This document shows positions 48,101 to 56,966 of a DNA stretch of 64,000 bases, piece by piece. Position 1 is the first letter of the stretch, and each line of letters begins with the position of its first letter. Source of the DNA: Ancistrus triradiatus (taxonomy: Eukaryota > Chordata > Actinopteri > Siluriformes > Loricariidae). A model generated the notes under the pieces. The model saw nothing but the letters and a program-made list of their open reading frames with translations. It did no database searches and was not told the origin of the DNA. Where the stretch lies: assembly GCA_025084515.1 (NCBI GenBank), contig JAJAGP010002221.1:1-64000 (forward strand), given 5' to 3'. A program made the position numbers and the translations under genes.

Positions 48101-50905
48101 TGACACTAATTTCATAATATTGAAATAAGCAGGACATGTAATTTCTAAATTCAATATAAATCATTAATCATTTTCATGGATGGACTGTGAGATAACATTT
48201 CCAATATTGTGCTTGTTTCAGCTGAATAAGGGAGAGGAAAGGAGCTACAGCCTGGAGATTACTCAGGAGGAAGCAGTGCAGAACCTCAAACCAGCTGTTA
48301 TAAAGGTTTATGACTACTATGAGACGGGTAAGAACTGATCTGTTTGTCCTTATCGATCATTACAGGAGAATCGAATTCAGCCTAAACCTGAGCAGTTTCA
48401 TGTCTCCAAACCTAACAGTGACTCTGGGGAGTTTAAACTCATAACCTTTCAGTCTTTAGATCAGAATCTTAAGTAGGACAAACAGACGAAGAACTCGGTG
48501 ACAAAAACAGCTGCTTTAGTCACTTTTAAAACAAACCTTCCACCCTTTTATATTCTGACATATTTAACCTGTTCCTAGTTAGTCCTGTTGGAACGTGTTG
48601 TGCAATACTTTGAGAGAAGTGGGTCCGTAAACAAAAATAAATTGGAGGGGATTTGCAATTAATGTACATTTAATTGCTTTTTGTCCAGAATTATATTAAT
48701 AGGTGCAGAACACTGTCTGTTTAGGACCATGGCCCCCAACCTGGGGTCCGCTCCCCTTAAGAAGGCGCCAAACATCACAGGGGGTGCGTGAGGCTTTGTC
48801 TGCTCAGAGGTGCTCCGAGTTTGTCAAAATACAATTTTCACATGTTAAACAAAATTAAAATCAACACACTAAAATAATCTATAGCTTATTAAATATAATC
48901 TAAAAATATATTTAATAAGCTTATGTTTGATTTTTAGCTAAATGTTTAAAAGGAGCCAAAATGAAAAAAAAGGGAAACCACAAAGAACCCCAGAGAAAAG
49001 GAAAAAAGCTGTAATTTATGTTATTTTTTGACTACAAAGATTAGAAATGAATCCCTTTAATAATTTGGTCTGTGTGTGGAGGGGCCACAGCTTTTCTTGG
49101 ATACAGTGGGGCAAAAAAGTATTTAGTCAGCCACTGATTGTGCAAGTTCTCCTACTTAGAAAGATGAGAGAGGTCTGTAATTTTCATCATAGCTACACTT
49201 CAACTATGAGAGACAAAATGAGAAGAAAAATCCAGGAAATCACATTGTAGGATTTTAAGAATTTAATTGTAAATCATGGTGAAAAATAAGTATTTGGTCA
49301 CCCACAAACAAGCAAGATTTCTGCTCTAACAGGACCTGTAAATCCTTCTTAAGAAGCTCTTCTGTCCTCCACTCGTTACCTGTATTAATGGCACCTGTGT
49401 GACCTCGTTATCTGTATAAAAGACACCTGTCCACAGCCTCAAACAGGTCACACTTCCAAACTCAACCATGGCCAAGACCAAAGAGCTGTCGAAGGGACCC
49501 AGGAAGAAAATGTAGAAACTGCCACCAGGCTTGGAAGAGTGAATCTACAATAGCAAGCAGGTTGGTGTGAATAAATCAACTGTGGAAGCAATTGTAAGGA
49601 AAGTGGAAGACATTACAAGACCATTGATAATCCCTCGATCTTTGGGCTCCAGGGGCAAGATCTCATCCCGTTGGGGTTCAAAATGATCATGGAACGGTGA
49701 GCAAAAATCCCAGAACTACACAGAGGACCTGATGAATGACCTCCAGAGAGCTGGGACCAAAGTAACAAAGGCTTACCATCAGTACCACACTACGCCGAGA
49801 GGGACTCAGACGCGCAGTGCCAGGCGTGCCCCCCCTGCTTAAGCCAGTACATGCCCAGGCATGAGACAGAGAGCATATGGGTGATCCAGAAGAGGATGGG
49901 GAGAATATCATGTGGTCAGATGAAACCAAAATAGAACTTTTTGGTAAAAACTCAACTCGTCGTGTTTGGAGGAAGAAGAATGCTGAGTTGCACCATACCT
50001 ACTGTGAAGCATGGGGGTGGAAACATCATGCTTTGGGGCTGTGTTTCTGCAGAGGGGACAGGACGACTGATCCGTGTTAAGGGAAGAATGAACGGGGCCA
50101 TGTATCGTGGGATTTTAAGCCAAAACCTCCTTCCATCAGTGAAAGCATTGAAGATGGAACGTGGCTGGGTCTTCCAGCATGACAATGATCCCAAACACAC
50201 CGCTCGGGCAACGAAGGAGTGGCTCCATAAAAAGCATTTCAAGGCCCTGGAGTGGCCTAGCCAGTCTCCAGACCTCAGGCCCATAGAAAATTTAAAATTA
50301 CATGAAAATTACAGACCTCTCTCATCTTTCTAAGCAGGAGAACTTGCACAATTAGTGGCTGACTAAATACTTTTTGCCCCACTGTACTTGTGGGGAGCCT
50401 CCAAGGTAAAAAGGTTGAGAACCACTGGTTTAGAAGACGTGTGACTAAAATTAAAAAGCATTTATAATATGTGAAATCATAACCCCAAAAATCCCTAAAA
50501 ACGTCTATTTATGCTACCTTTCTTCATTTGGCAGATTCTTGTAGTGTAGAACTGCTCAGCTTCTACGATCTGAGGCCCTGATTTACTGAAGCCCTGCATG
50601 TTCAAAAATCTTAAAATAACATTTATTGCAATGATGCACTATTTTATTTTATTTTTTTTATAAAGGTCACGGTTCTGGGATTTTTGTATATTGAGTTTCA
50701 ACCTTTTGGTTTGTTTGTTTGTTTGTCGCTCATCTGTGATATTGTAGAAGAGTTTAATATGTCTTTATAAGTAATTCAAAACTAATTAAGCTACCTTAAA
50801 GACTTGATCTGGTCTTCTCCATGTTTATACATCAGAGGGTTTGATTTTGTTTTCTTGTTTACAGGCGATGAGGCTGTTGCTCAGTACACCTCACCCTGTG
50901 TCTGA
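25978..50905 (+). CDS. a2ml: Alpha-2-macroglobulin-like protein, gene 2, complete (35 coding exons, 1457 residues)
   Basis: Secreted thioester protease inhibitor that traps proteases after bait cleavage. Exons: 25978-26054, 28568-28760, 28944-29100, 30163-30215, 30416-30436, 30532-30700, 31159-31243, 31374-31500, 31772-31886, 33019-33128, 33416-33583, 34053-34283, 34920-34983, 35089-35234, 35433-35582, 36320-36487, 37470-37548, 38544-38703, 38791-39016, 39949-40075, 40611-40726, 40837-40888, 41181-41264, 41345-41521, 41591-41672, 42103-42259, 42503-42577, 43755-43917, 44187-44377, 45866-46081, 46179-46294, 46541-46646, 47337-47402, 48222-48327, 50865-50905. All phases agree and the sum is 4374 nt with TGA at 50903. 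Signal peptide MHIPAVIAALFLLLQSSEA; MG2 motif QTDKPIYKPGQTVKFR (about residues 130-146); bait near 697-745; VRKFFPETWIFDL; thioester PYGCGEQNM with Cys980 and Gln983; His1094; receptor-binding domain at the C-terminus. The length matches human A2M (1474). Some donors are weak (exon 13 GTTCCT, exon 20 GTTCGT, exon 28 GTCTGT). Confidence 0.95.
26733..26862 (+). repeat. Dispersed fish repeat fragment in intron 1
   Basis: Same family as 1-130, here with the extra left part GGAGTTTTTCCTTGCTACTGTCGCCC. It lies in intron 1 of gene 2. Confidence 0.6.
27060..27265 (+). repeat. Dispersed repeat related to 55480-55700
   Basis: It contains the phrase series CATTCATAACCGAACAATTTAGAG, CTGGAATGTGGGAGTTAACC and ACACGCAAACTCCACCCGGG, typical of a common fish retroposon 3' region. 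A second, better preserved copy is near 55500-55700. Confidence 0.5.
27552..27772 (+). mobile_element. Solo LTR in intron 1 of A2M gene 2
   Basis: 221 bp from TGTCACGCCC to GGCGTTACA, with perfect 5-bp duplications GTAAC at 27547-27551 and 27773-27777. It contains a TATA box (ACTATAAATACC, about 27619) and a polyadenylation signal (AATAAA, about 27705) in the + orientation. GC-rich against its AT-rich flanks. No internal sequence remains. Confidence 0.9.
29452..29877 (+). mobile_element. hAT MITE in intron 3 of A2M gene 2
   Basis: The left end is CGTGGTTCCCAACC and the right end CCCAAGTTGGGAACCATGG. It is flanked by TCTAGGCC (29444-29451) and TTTAGGCC (29878-29885), an 8-bp duplication with one mismatch. 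Same family as 11273-11548. Confidence 0.8.
32123..32341. mobile_element. piggyBac-type MITE in intron 9 of A2M gene 2
   Basis: 219 bp flanked by TTAA on both sides (32119-32122 and 32342-32345). The two arms are long inverted repeats: CCGTTATACGGTCTTCGGGT, then GTTTTTAGCTTAATAAA on the left, mirrored by TTTATTAAGCTAAAAAC, then CCTGAAGACCTTATACGGG on the right. Most of the element could fold into one hairpin. Confidence 0.85.
33862..33915. repeat. TG microsatellite in intron 11
   Basis: (TG)n of about 20 units followed by a short TA run. Confidence 0.9.
37280..37335 (+). repeat. TG run followed by a 24-base G run (intron 16)
   Basis: About 11 TG units lead into 24 consecutive G at 37304-37327, then T and seven more G. 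It lies on the sense strand of the A2M pre-mRNA. Confidence 0.85.
37578..38383 (+). mobile_element. Solo LTR in intron 17 of A2M gene 2
   Basis: 806 bp from TGTTAGGACCCCCC to AAATCGTAACA, with perfect 5-bp duplications CATTC at 37573-37577 and 38384-38388. A TATA-like GATATTTAAG lies at about 37735. It is GC-rich and CpG-bearing compared with the intron. The open frames inside (38004-38366 on +, 37934-38179 on -) are not recognisable proteins. Confidence 0.88.
39061..39116. repeat. CA microsatellite in intron 19
   Basis: (CA)n with ACTC interruptions. Confidence 0.9.
39421..39760. mobile_element. Terminal fragment of Tc1 family A in intron 19
   Basis: It carries the subterminal repeat phrases of family A (GAGGTTCACATACTTTTGCCACTCA..., TTCTGATGAAGTTTTAGATC, GCTTACAAACTTTCAAA). 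Only one end remains, running into an ATC and TC repeat (39763-39812). Confidence 0.7.
39832..39920 (+). repeat. SINE 3' tail in intron 19
   Basis: ATTGCTTGGATTGTAAGACTG, then AAGTCGCTCTGGATAAGGGC and GTCTGCTAAATGCTGTAAATG. It has the same tail as the SINEs in the gene 1 array. Confidence 0.6.
39918..39948 (+). promoter_or_regulatory. TG repeat directly at the exon 20 acceptor
   Basis: (TG)n of about 13 units followed at once by TTAG and exon 20. The usual polypyrimidine tract is absent; the UG run occupies its place. Confidence 0.6.
41345..41521 (+). other. Thioester exon of A2M gene 2 (exon 24)
   Basis: Encodes GDLMGRALKNLAGLLAM, then PYGCGEQNMLQFAPNIFIL. The Cys codon is 41404-41406 (residue 980) and the Gln codon 41413-41415 (residue 983), which form the internal thiolester in this family. 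The motif is intact, so the protein should be able to bind targets covalently. Confidence 0.92.
42103..42259 (+). other. Exon 26 of A2M gene 2, carrying the catalytic-type histidine
   Basis: The exon ends ...GQLFHTDMK and the next starts GGVNDEATLSAYI. The His codon is 42245-42247 (residue 1094), 114 residues after the thioester Cys. It aligns with the His of complement C3 that directs the thioester to hydroxyl groups; human A2M has Asn here. Confidence 0.75.
42818..42925 (+). repeat. tRNA-derived SINE fragment in intron 27
   Basis: GTGGTGGCTCAGTGGTTATGG (A-box-like), then AAGGCCCTTATCCTGC and a decayed tail resembling CTCTGGATAAG..TCTG. Confidence 0.5.
43140..43650. other. Unclassified stretch in intron 27
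   Basis: Both strands carry open frames of 75-89 codons (43206-43433 on +, 43184-43453 on -), but neither resembles a known domain. It may be a fossil insertion. No terminal repeats or duplication were seen. Confidence 0.25.
44690..45180. repeat. Possible MITE remnant in intron 29
   Basis: The left part has GACCAATGCCGATATCAC. The right part has GATATCGACCAATGCTGATTATTTGAAGATGGC, an imperfect repeat of the same phrase. This resembles a fish MITE with GCCGATATC ends; the boundaries are unclear. Confidence 0.3.
46756..47196 (+). mobile_element. hAT MITE in intron 32 of A2M gene 2
   Basis: The left end is CAGGGGTTCCCAAACTTTTTCTG and the right end CCCAGTTTGGGAACCAGTG. The flanks CATTACAG and CTTTACAT are a probable decayed 8-bp duplication. 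Sibling of 24021-24489. Confidence 0.75.
49104..50384 (+). mobile_element. Tc1/mariner family B nested in the hAT MITE
   Basis: CAGTGGGGCAAAAAAGTATT on the left and ATACTTTTTGCCCCACTG on the right, with TA on both sides (49102-49103 and 50385-50386). It is complete at both ends but has an internal deletion at about 50296 that joins the transposase to the right subterminal repeat. Confidence 0.9.
49468..50300 (+). pseudogene. Tc1 transposase family B, frameshifted and 3'-deleted
   Basis: It starts MAKTKELSKG at 49468. The catalytic stretch WSDETKIELFGK is at about 49913-49948, and HDNDPKHTARATKEW, which holds the second catalytic Asp, at about 50178-50223. It then reads EWPSQSPDLRPIEN and is lost. 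Several frameshifts separate the pieces, and the region with the third acidic residue is followed by the deletion. Confidence 0.8.
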
Positions 50906-51171
50906 CACCGAGTCCTGCTGCTTTCTTCCTCCAGTTTGTTCCTGATCATAACTACAGCTGATGAGTTTTTAGTATTCCTTTTAAATCTGATTCTAAATCC
51001 AGTGATTTTTCACTTCCACAAAATCCACTCAATGCTAATGACACTGTCCTTTTAAAGAAAACACCTGCCTTTTTAATCAGTGCAAGCTAACTAATCAGAT
51101 ACTTCTGCTGTGTGACTGAAATTATTTCTGCACAATTAAAATTGCCAATAATTTACTGCTTGAATGATTTG

Positions 51172-51191
51172 AATAAAATTCTGCAAATAAA
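51172..51191 (+). terminator. Polyadenylation signals of A2M gene 2
   Basis: Two AATAAA hexamers at 51172-51177 and 51186-51191, about 270 nt after the TGA. Confidence 0.7.
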
Positions 51192-51201
51192 AATATAACC
51201 T

Positions 51202-51429
51202 TTGGAAAATTGTATGTTCGATGCTTTAAATGTGTTAGGGGTCAGACTGTACCACCGTCGACCCATAGAGGGAGAGAAAGCAAAGAACACCAACTGGATC
51301 TCAGAACTCAAACTCAGTCCAAACAGGCTGAAGGACCTGCAGCTGCCTGATATGAGGATCATGCACTGCTGCACCTTTGTAGAGGGGTGGCCAGTACACT
51401 ATGCTAGGGCTTTGTCTGCCATTGTGTGA
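51202..51429 (+). other. Unidentified 75-codon open frame
   Basis: It begins just after the gene 2 polyadenylation signals. It includes GVRLYHRRPIEGEK, NRLKDLQLPDMRIMHC and FVEGWPVHYARALSAIV. The composition is protein-like and unlike the AT-rich surroundings, but no family was recognised and no splice context is evident. It may be an exon-like fossil of a processed or transposed sequence. Confidence 0.25.
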
Positions 51430-51544
51430 GTTCCAACCTATCCTAAAAAGAAAAGAGGAAGCCAAAAGAAATAGGATTGAAGGAAAAACAGAGAGACAAC
51501 AGAAAAATGGGAAAGTAAATGGATGAAGGGAGACGTTTAAAATA

Positions 51545-53153
51545 CAGTGCCTTGCAAAAGTATGCGGCCCCCTTGAACTTTTCAACCTTTTGCCACATTT
51601 CAGGCTTCAAACATAAAGATATGAAATTTAATTTTTTTGTGAAGAATCAACAACAAGTGGGACACAATCCTGAAGTGGAACGAAATTTATTGGATATTTT
51701 AAACTTTTTTTAGAAATAAAAAACTGAAAAGTGGGGCGTGCAACATTATTCGGCCCCTTTACTTTCAGTGCAGCAAACTTACTCCAGAAGTTCAGTGAGG
51801 ATCTCTGAATGATCCAGTGTTGACCTAAATGACTGATGATGATAAATAGAACCCACCTGTGTGTAATCAAGTCTCCATATAAATGCACATGCTCTGTGAT
51901 AGTCTCAGAGTTCTGTTTAAAGCACAGAGAGCATCATGAAGACCAAGGAACACACCAGTCAGGTCCGAGATACTGTTTGGTGGAAGTTTTAAAGCCGGAT
52001 TTGGAGACAAAAAGATTTCCCAAGCTTTAAACATCTCAAGGAGCCCTGTGAAAGTGATCATATTGAATGGAAGGAGTATCAGACCACTGCAAATCTACCG
52101 AGACCCGGCCGTTCCTCTAAACCTTCAGCTCAAACAAGGAGAAGACTGATCAGAGATGCAGCCAAGAGGCCCATGATCACTCTGGATTGAACTGCAGAGA
52201 TCTACAGCTGAGGTTGAGACTCGTCCATAGGACAACAATCAGTCGTACACTGCCACAAATCTGGCCTTTATGGAAGTGGCAAGAAGAAAGCCATTTCTCA
52301 AAGATATCCATAAAAAGTTGCCACAACCCACCTGGGAGACACACCCAAACATGTGGAAGAAGGTGCTCTGGTCAGACGAACTTTTTGGCCACAATGCAAA
52401 ACGTTATGTTTGGCGTAAAAGCAACACAGGTCATCACCCTGAACACACCATCCCCACTGTCAAACATGGTGGGTGGCAGCATCGTGGTTTGGGCCCTGCT
52501 TTTCTTCAGCAGGGACAGGGAAGATGGTTAAATTGATGTGAAGATGGATGGAGCCAAATACAGGACCATTCTGGAAGAAAACTGTTGGAGTCCTGCAAAA
52601 GACCTGAGACTGGGACGGAGATTTATCTTCCAACAAGACAATGATCCAAAACATAAAGCCAAAATCTACAATGGAGTGGTTCACAAATAAACGTATCCAG
52701 GTGTTAGAATGGCCAAGTCAAAGTCCATGACCTGAATCCAATCGAGATCTGTGGAATATCTGAAAAACTGCTGTTCACAAACGCTCTCCATCCAACCTCA
52801 CTGAGCTCCAGCTGTTTTGCAAGGAGAATGGGCAAAAGTTTCATTCTCTCGATGTGCAAAACTGATAGACTACATACCCCCAAGCGACCTGCAGCTGTAA
52901 TCGCAGCAAAAGGTGGCGCTACAAAGTATTAACGCAAGGGGGCCGAATAATTTTGGCACTCCCTACTTTTCAGTTTTTTATTTCTAAAAAAAGTTTTAAA
53001 ATATCCAATAAATTTCGTTCCACTTCACGATTGTGTCCCACTTGTTGTTGATTCTTCACAAAAAATTACAATTTCATATCTTTATGTTTGAAGCCTGAAA
53101 TGTGGCAAAAGATTGAAAAGTTCAAGGGGGCCGAATATTTTTGCAAGGCACTG
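51545..53153 (+). mobile_element. Tc1/mariner element, family C, full length
   Basis: TA on both sides (51543-51544 and 53154-53155). The ends are CAGTGCCTTGCAAAAGTATG and TTTTTGCAAGGCACTG. The inverted repeats are over 200 bp and share the CACATTTCAGGCTTC and GTGGGACACAATC phrases in mirror image. Confidence 0.92.
51936..52931 (+). pseudogene. Tc1 transposase family C, frameshifted
   Basis: It starts MKTKEHTSQVRDT at 51936 and then hits a frame break and stop. The best preserved part is 52270-52536: ETHPNMWKKVLWSDELFG with the first catalytic Asp, then KRYVWRKSN and HTIPTVKHGG. A later FQQDNDPKH-type stretch is at about 52629-52656. Multiple frameshifts; dead. Confidence 0.8.
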
Positions 53154-53159
53154 TAAGTG

Positions 53160-55310
53160 AGAAAACCAAAGAAACAAGAAAGATCTGAAAGTAAAGAAAA
53201 GCCATACAAAGAGTGTTTTAGTTTGAAGTGCAAGCGTTCTTTGTTATTTGAACGTTTGAGTTTCCGTTTTGAAAGAGTTCACTTAGCACTTAGGTGAAGA
53301 CTGAAATGGCTCTTACATATCTTAAAAAACAACTTTTTCCACTTCTTTATGACTGTTTGTGCCTTTATCTACATCAGATCCTAACAAGGCTTTATCTGGA
53401 TTGTGTTCTTGAGTCGTTTCCTGTTTGTACTAGCATGAAGTAATAATTAAGAAGAATACAATGCACTTCTGCAAGTAAATTTAAATGTACTTCAGCACGT
53501 CATGTTGGAGTTGCCTTTGTTTGCTGCCATGTTTTCTTTGTGCTTTAAATGACTGCTGTCAACCCATGACAGCGTCCTGCTCCAATTGGTACTGTTTACA
53601 CCACTTCATTATTATTCCCTCCAAACCATCCTTGCTGACTCTGATTTCACAAAGCACTCCTAGAAAGCAAGGTAACAATTGAAACAATTAAAATCGATCT
53701 ATTATATTATTAAATATATAAAGCAACATTTATTCCTTTTCACACAAAAATAAAACTACTAAAACCTCTCTAAAATATTTAAAGTACCAATTGAATATAG
53801 TTTTAGTTTACTAGTGTGTATATAAAATCCATCCTCGATTAATTAACATTCATTATATTTTGTATTATTCTTTTAAAACATTGTATTAAACTTTTTTTTT
53901 TTAAATCGCTGTAGGGATTGTGTGACAGCTTAGTTTAAACAAAATTTAGCATGTGCAAAAGTATTTTATCGTTCCTTTCAAACAATTTATTACTCTAGAA
54001 ACAACACTCCTTTATATTTTTATAATTAAAATACATTTATATATTTAATCAGGTGTCTGTATTTCTTATTTAGAGTAAACGTAAGGTCATTACTGCACAT
54101 ATTACAGTTCGAGCTTTTTAGGTGAAGTAATAAAACTCTGCCACCCTGTGGAGGAAATCGGAATTACAATGGCGGTAAACAGCTATAAAAGTTAACACTG
54201 AAGTCAAGTTTTATATATTCTGAATTTCATTTTGTAACATAAAGTAAGTCGCAAAACAAAACAAAGGCATTATATAACAATTTTGCTGATATGCATGACA
54301 TTTTGAGAAGATATGTAGCTTCACGAAGTGACTGTGCTAACTTATCTTTCAGAAACTTAGCAAAACAATGGGCCATTTTCTGCCTCTGCAGTACCATAGG
54401 TCTCCACAAGGCGGAATAATTCGTTCAGGTAAGCTAAAGCGTTCAATCTGATACACGTGGAATGAGGACTTTACGGAAAATAAAACTATAAATTAAACAA
54501 CACACATTGTTTATTAAGCTAGATATTAAAATATTAATATATATTATGAATAATAAGTTAATCAAAGCAATAAAAACAAGATATAAAATGTAATCAAAGT
54601 ACCAAAACAAAATTAAAATATTTCACACGCTGTATTTAATGTTTAATATTTTCGGATTTAAATTCTACCTGCTAAAATAATTAGAAATGTCACATTCAAT
54701 TGTGTTCCCTGCAGAGGTTGTGTAATTTTGTTCTCATTTCTCTGGAGCGTTTGCATTTTATATCATTGCTACGATTAAAACAACAAATGCCTTAACTTGC
54801 AGCATTATTACTCTAGAAACAAGAAGACATTTTTGAAAAACAATTTATATACATCATATTATTTATTATTATTTATTAACTTCTTATTTGGAGTCTGGTA
54901 GTGAATGTAAGATTATTATTCTACATATTTAAGTTTGAGCCTTTTAGGTAAAGTGTTTAAACTCTGCCACCCTTTAGAGAAAAGCTCGACCAGTTAAGCT
55001 AAAGAGTTCATTCTGATGAATGTAAAATGAAGACTTTACGTGGAATAAGACTCTAAATATAACACACGCTGTATTTTGTTTAACAACTTAAATTTTAAAT
55101 TCTATGTATTAAAATGTTAAATGTCATATTTAATTTTGTTTCCTTACAAAGGTTGTGTAACTGTCTAATTGATAAAACTAAAACTTAGCTTGCCCAAACT
55201 TTATAGAGACAAGTTCCGATATTCTCCACAGGGTGGCAGAATTTCTTTAATTCGCCTAGAAGACTCAAGCTGTCAATAACAAATCGTTAACAAGCTTTCC
55301 GCTAACAAAT
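53160..55310. repeat. AT-rich intergenic block with an old tandem duplication
   Basis: 53915-54180 and 54700-54985 share TTACTCTAGAAACAA, CTTTTTAGGT-type and AAACTCTGCCACCCT phrases in the same order. 54430-54730 and 54995-55165 share GCTAAAGnGTTCAnTCTGAT, GACTTTACG, ACGCTGTATTTnnTGTTTAA and GGTTGTGTAA. An inverted copy of the CCACCCTGTGGAG phrase is at 55220-55265. No gene was found. Confidence 0.5.
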
Positions 55311-56966
55311 CCAAACATGTCATTATTACGAAAATTAAACAAATAAAAGTACATATAGTTTAAAAAATATGTTTTTTAAGCTATTAAGTTTGCAAGTCCA
55401 TTCATAATATTAATATACAATATATGTTCTAAATATAAACATATAAAAACATACGTGTAGCTGTTGGAATCCATTCCTGCTTAACTAAATTCAGTGTCAG
55501 CACAGGACCGACATTAAACAGGGCGCCAATCCATGGCAAACAAACACAAACACACCCACTTACACTCACACTTGGATACTTTAGAGATATCAGTTAGACG
55601 ATGCACACATGATCATGTTTGGAAAGTGGGAGGAAACCGGAGAACCAGCAGCAGCAACCCGGATCGGTAAGGTGATGAAGCCAAGCCACTACGCGATCGT
55701 AAATTATATAAAGTACTGTACATACACAACACAAATTTCTCCAAATGCTAGTGCACACATTTTATAAGATATAGGATATAACACAACGATATTTGTGTGT
55801 GCAAATGTTCCTGATTATCCATTGCTTAAGGTCCGAAACCTTAATTGTTAATGTTTTTAGACATTTGGAAATGAGTCATATTCAGGTTTCTTTCTGCAAA
55901 GGTTGTTCGTCAACAAAACTTTAAACCAATATCGCTCCAGCAGACTGTGGCTATGTCTGAAATGGTGCACTGGTTTACTCACTCACTAATCCCTATGTAG
56001 TGTGTGCTGTGTAGTACACTAAACAGCAGAGCAGTGAGAGACACAAACGAGGGATTTCAGGCAACACTAACTCCGGAGACAAATTACCTTGACCTTTCCT
56101 CACAAAAATCAACCGAAACATCAACAAGCCCACTGGTGCTCTCACAAGACTTGAGTAATACAGTTTAGTGATGTTTTAAATTTAGCTCACAGTGCTGCTT
56201 GTCAGGCATAAAACTTCACTCGTTTGTCCGACGAACTAAAACCATGACGAATACATAAATATTAAATGCACTGTTTTCCACAAGTAAACACATTAATATA
56301 AAAAAAATGCACATCTTGTTTATTAAGATAGATATTAAACAATATAAAAATGTTAATGTATAAATATAAACAATGCGTTAATCAGGGCAATAAAAATATG
56401 TAAGATAAAATGTAATCAAATCAATTTGTCCACTGAGAATTCGGACAACCCTACAAAATGGCCGACACACTAAATACTAAATAGGGTAAGATATCAGACA
56501 CAGCCTGTGTGTAGGTGTGTTTTTTTATGGCTATGTTTTTACATTCTCTTGAATATTGTTTAAATTATACTTCATAATAACAATATTGATTTTGTTAAAG
56601 TCAGGGTCACTTTACACTCTCTATAACCAAAAATACAGTGTTGTAAATCTAAAGTAAAATCTTATCGAATATACTAAAGTAATTAATAAATTAATAATTG
56701 TATAGATGCTACTGATGTGTTAGGCCTTAGAGTTAAGAGTATGATACTAGCGTGTGTTTTGTAACACTTGTGTGCAGAGGAAGGCATCTGCCCCAACCAC
56801 AGAAGTTTTCAGTTGACCTTGTTGAAAGTGCAACAAAACAGAAACAAAGGTCAAACTATTCTACAAAACCGTTTAAAGCTAGATAAATGGGAACTAAAAG
56901 AGACAAACAACTCTTTGTCTGGAAACTAGCTGATAAGGCAAAAGCCAGGTAACTTATTGATGGTTA
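55311..56966. other. Intergenic, one dispersed repeat
   Basis: 55480-55700 is a fish retroposon-like repeat (GGGCGCCAATCCATGG, GTTTGGAAAGTGGGAGGAAACC, CACTACGCGATCG), related to 27060-27265. The rest is AT-rich without a supported gene. Confidence 0.4.

Larger units (their letters stand above)
48727..50427 (-). mobile_element. hAT MITE in intron 34, split by a Tc1 insertion
   Basis: Flanked by GTTTAGGA (48719-48726) and GTTTAGAA (50428-50435). The left part (48727-49103) starts CCATGGCCCCCAACCTGGGG and includes GCCAAACATCACAGGGGGTG. The right part (50385-50427) ends GGTTGAGAACCACTG. It is in the opposite orientation to the copy at 29452. Confidence 0.8.
46179..50905 (+). other. Receptor-binding domain exons of A2M gene 2 (exons 31-35)
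   Basis: Exon 31 starts FTVNYNIPPPADSSSFSI; exon 32 has NMVIIDVKLLSGFNLDESS; exon 33 is the single microexon TNTGPVKRVDQS...EGHAFIYLDG; exon 34 is LNKGEERSYSLEITQEEAV...KVYDYYETG; exon 35 is DEAVAQYTSPCV-stop. The helix segment NLDESSVQQV aligns with LKPTVKML of human A2M and has Glu and Gln where that sequence has its two Lys. Exon 33 is the orthologous position of the array in gene 1. Confidence 0.85.
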
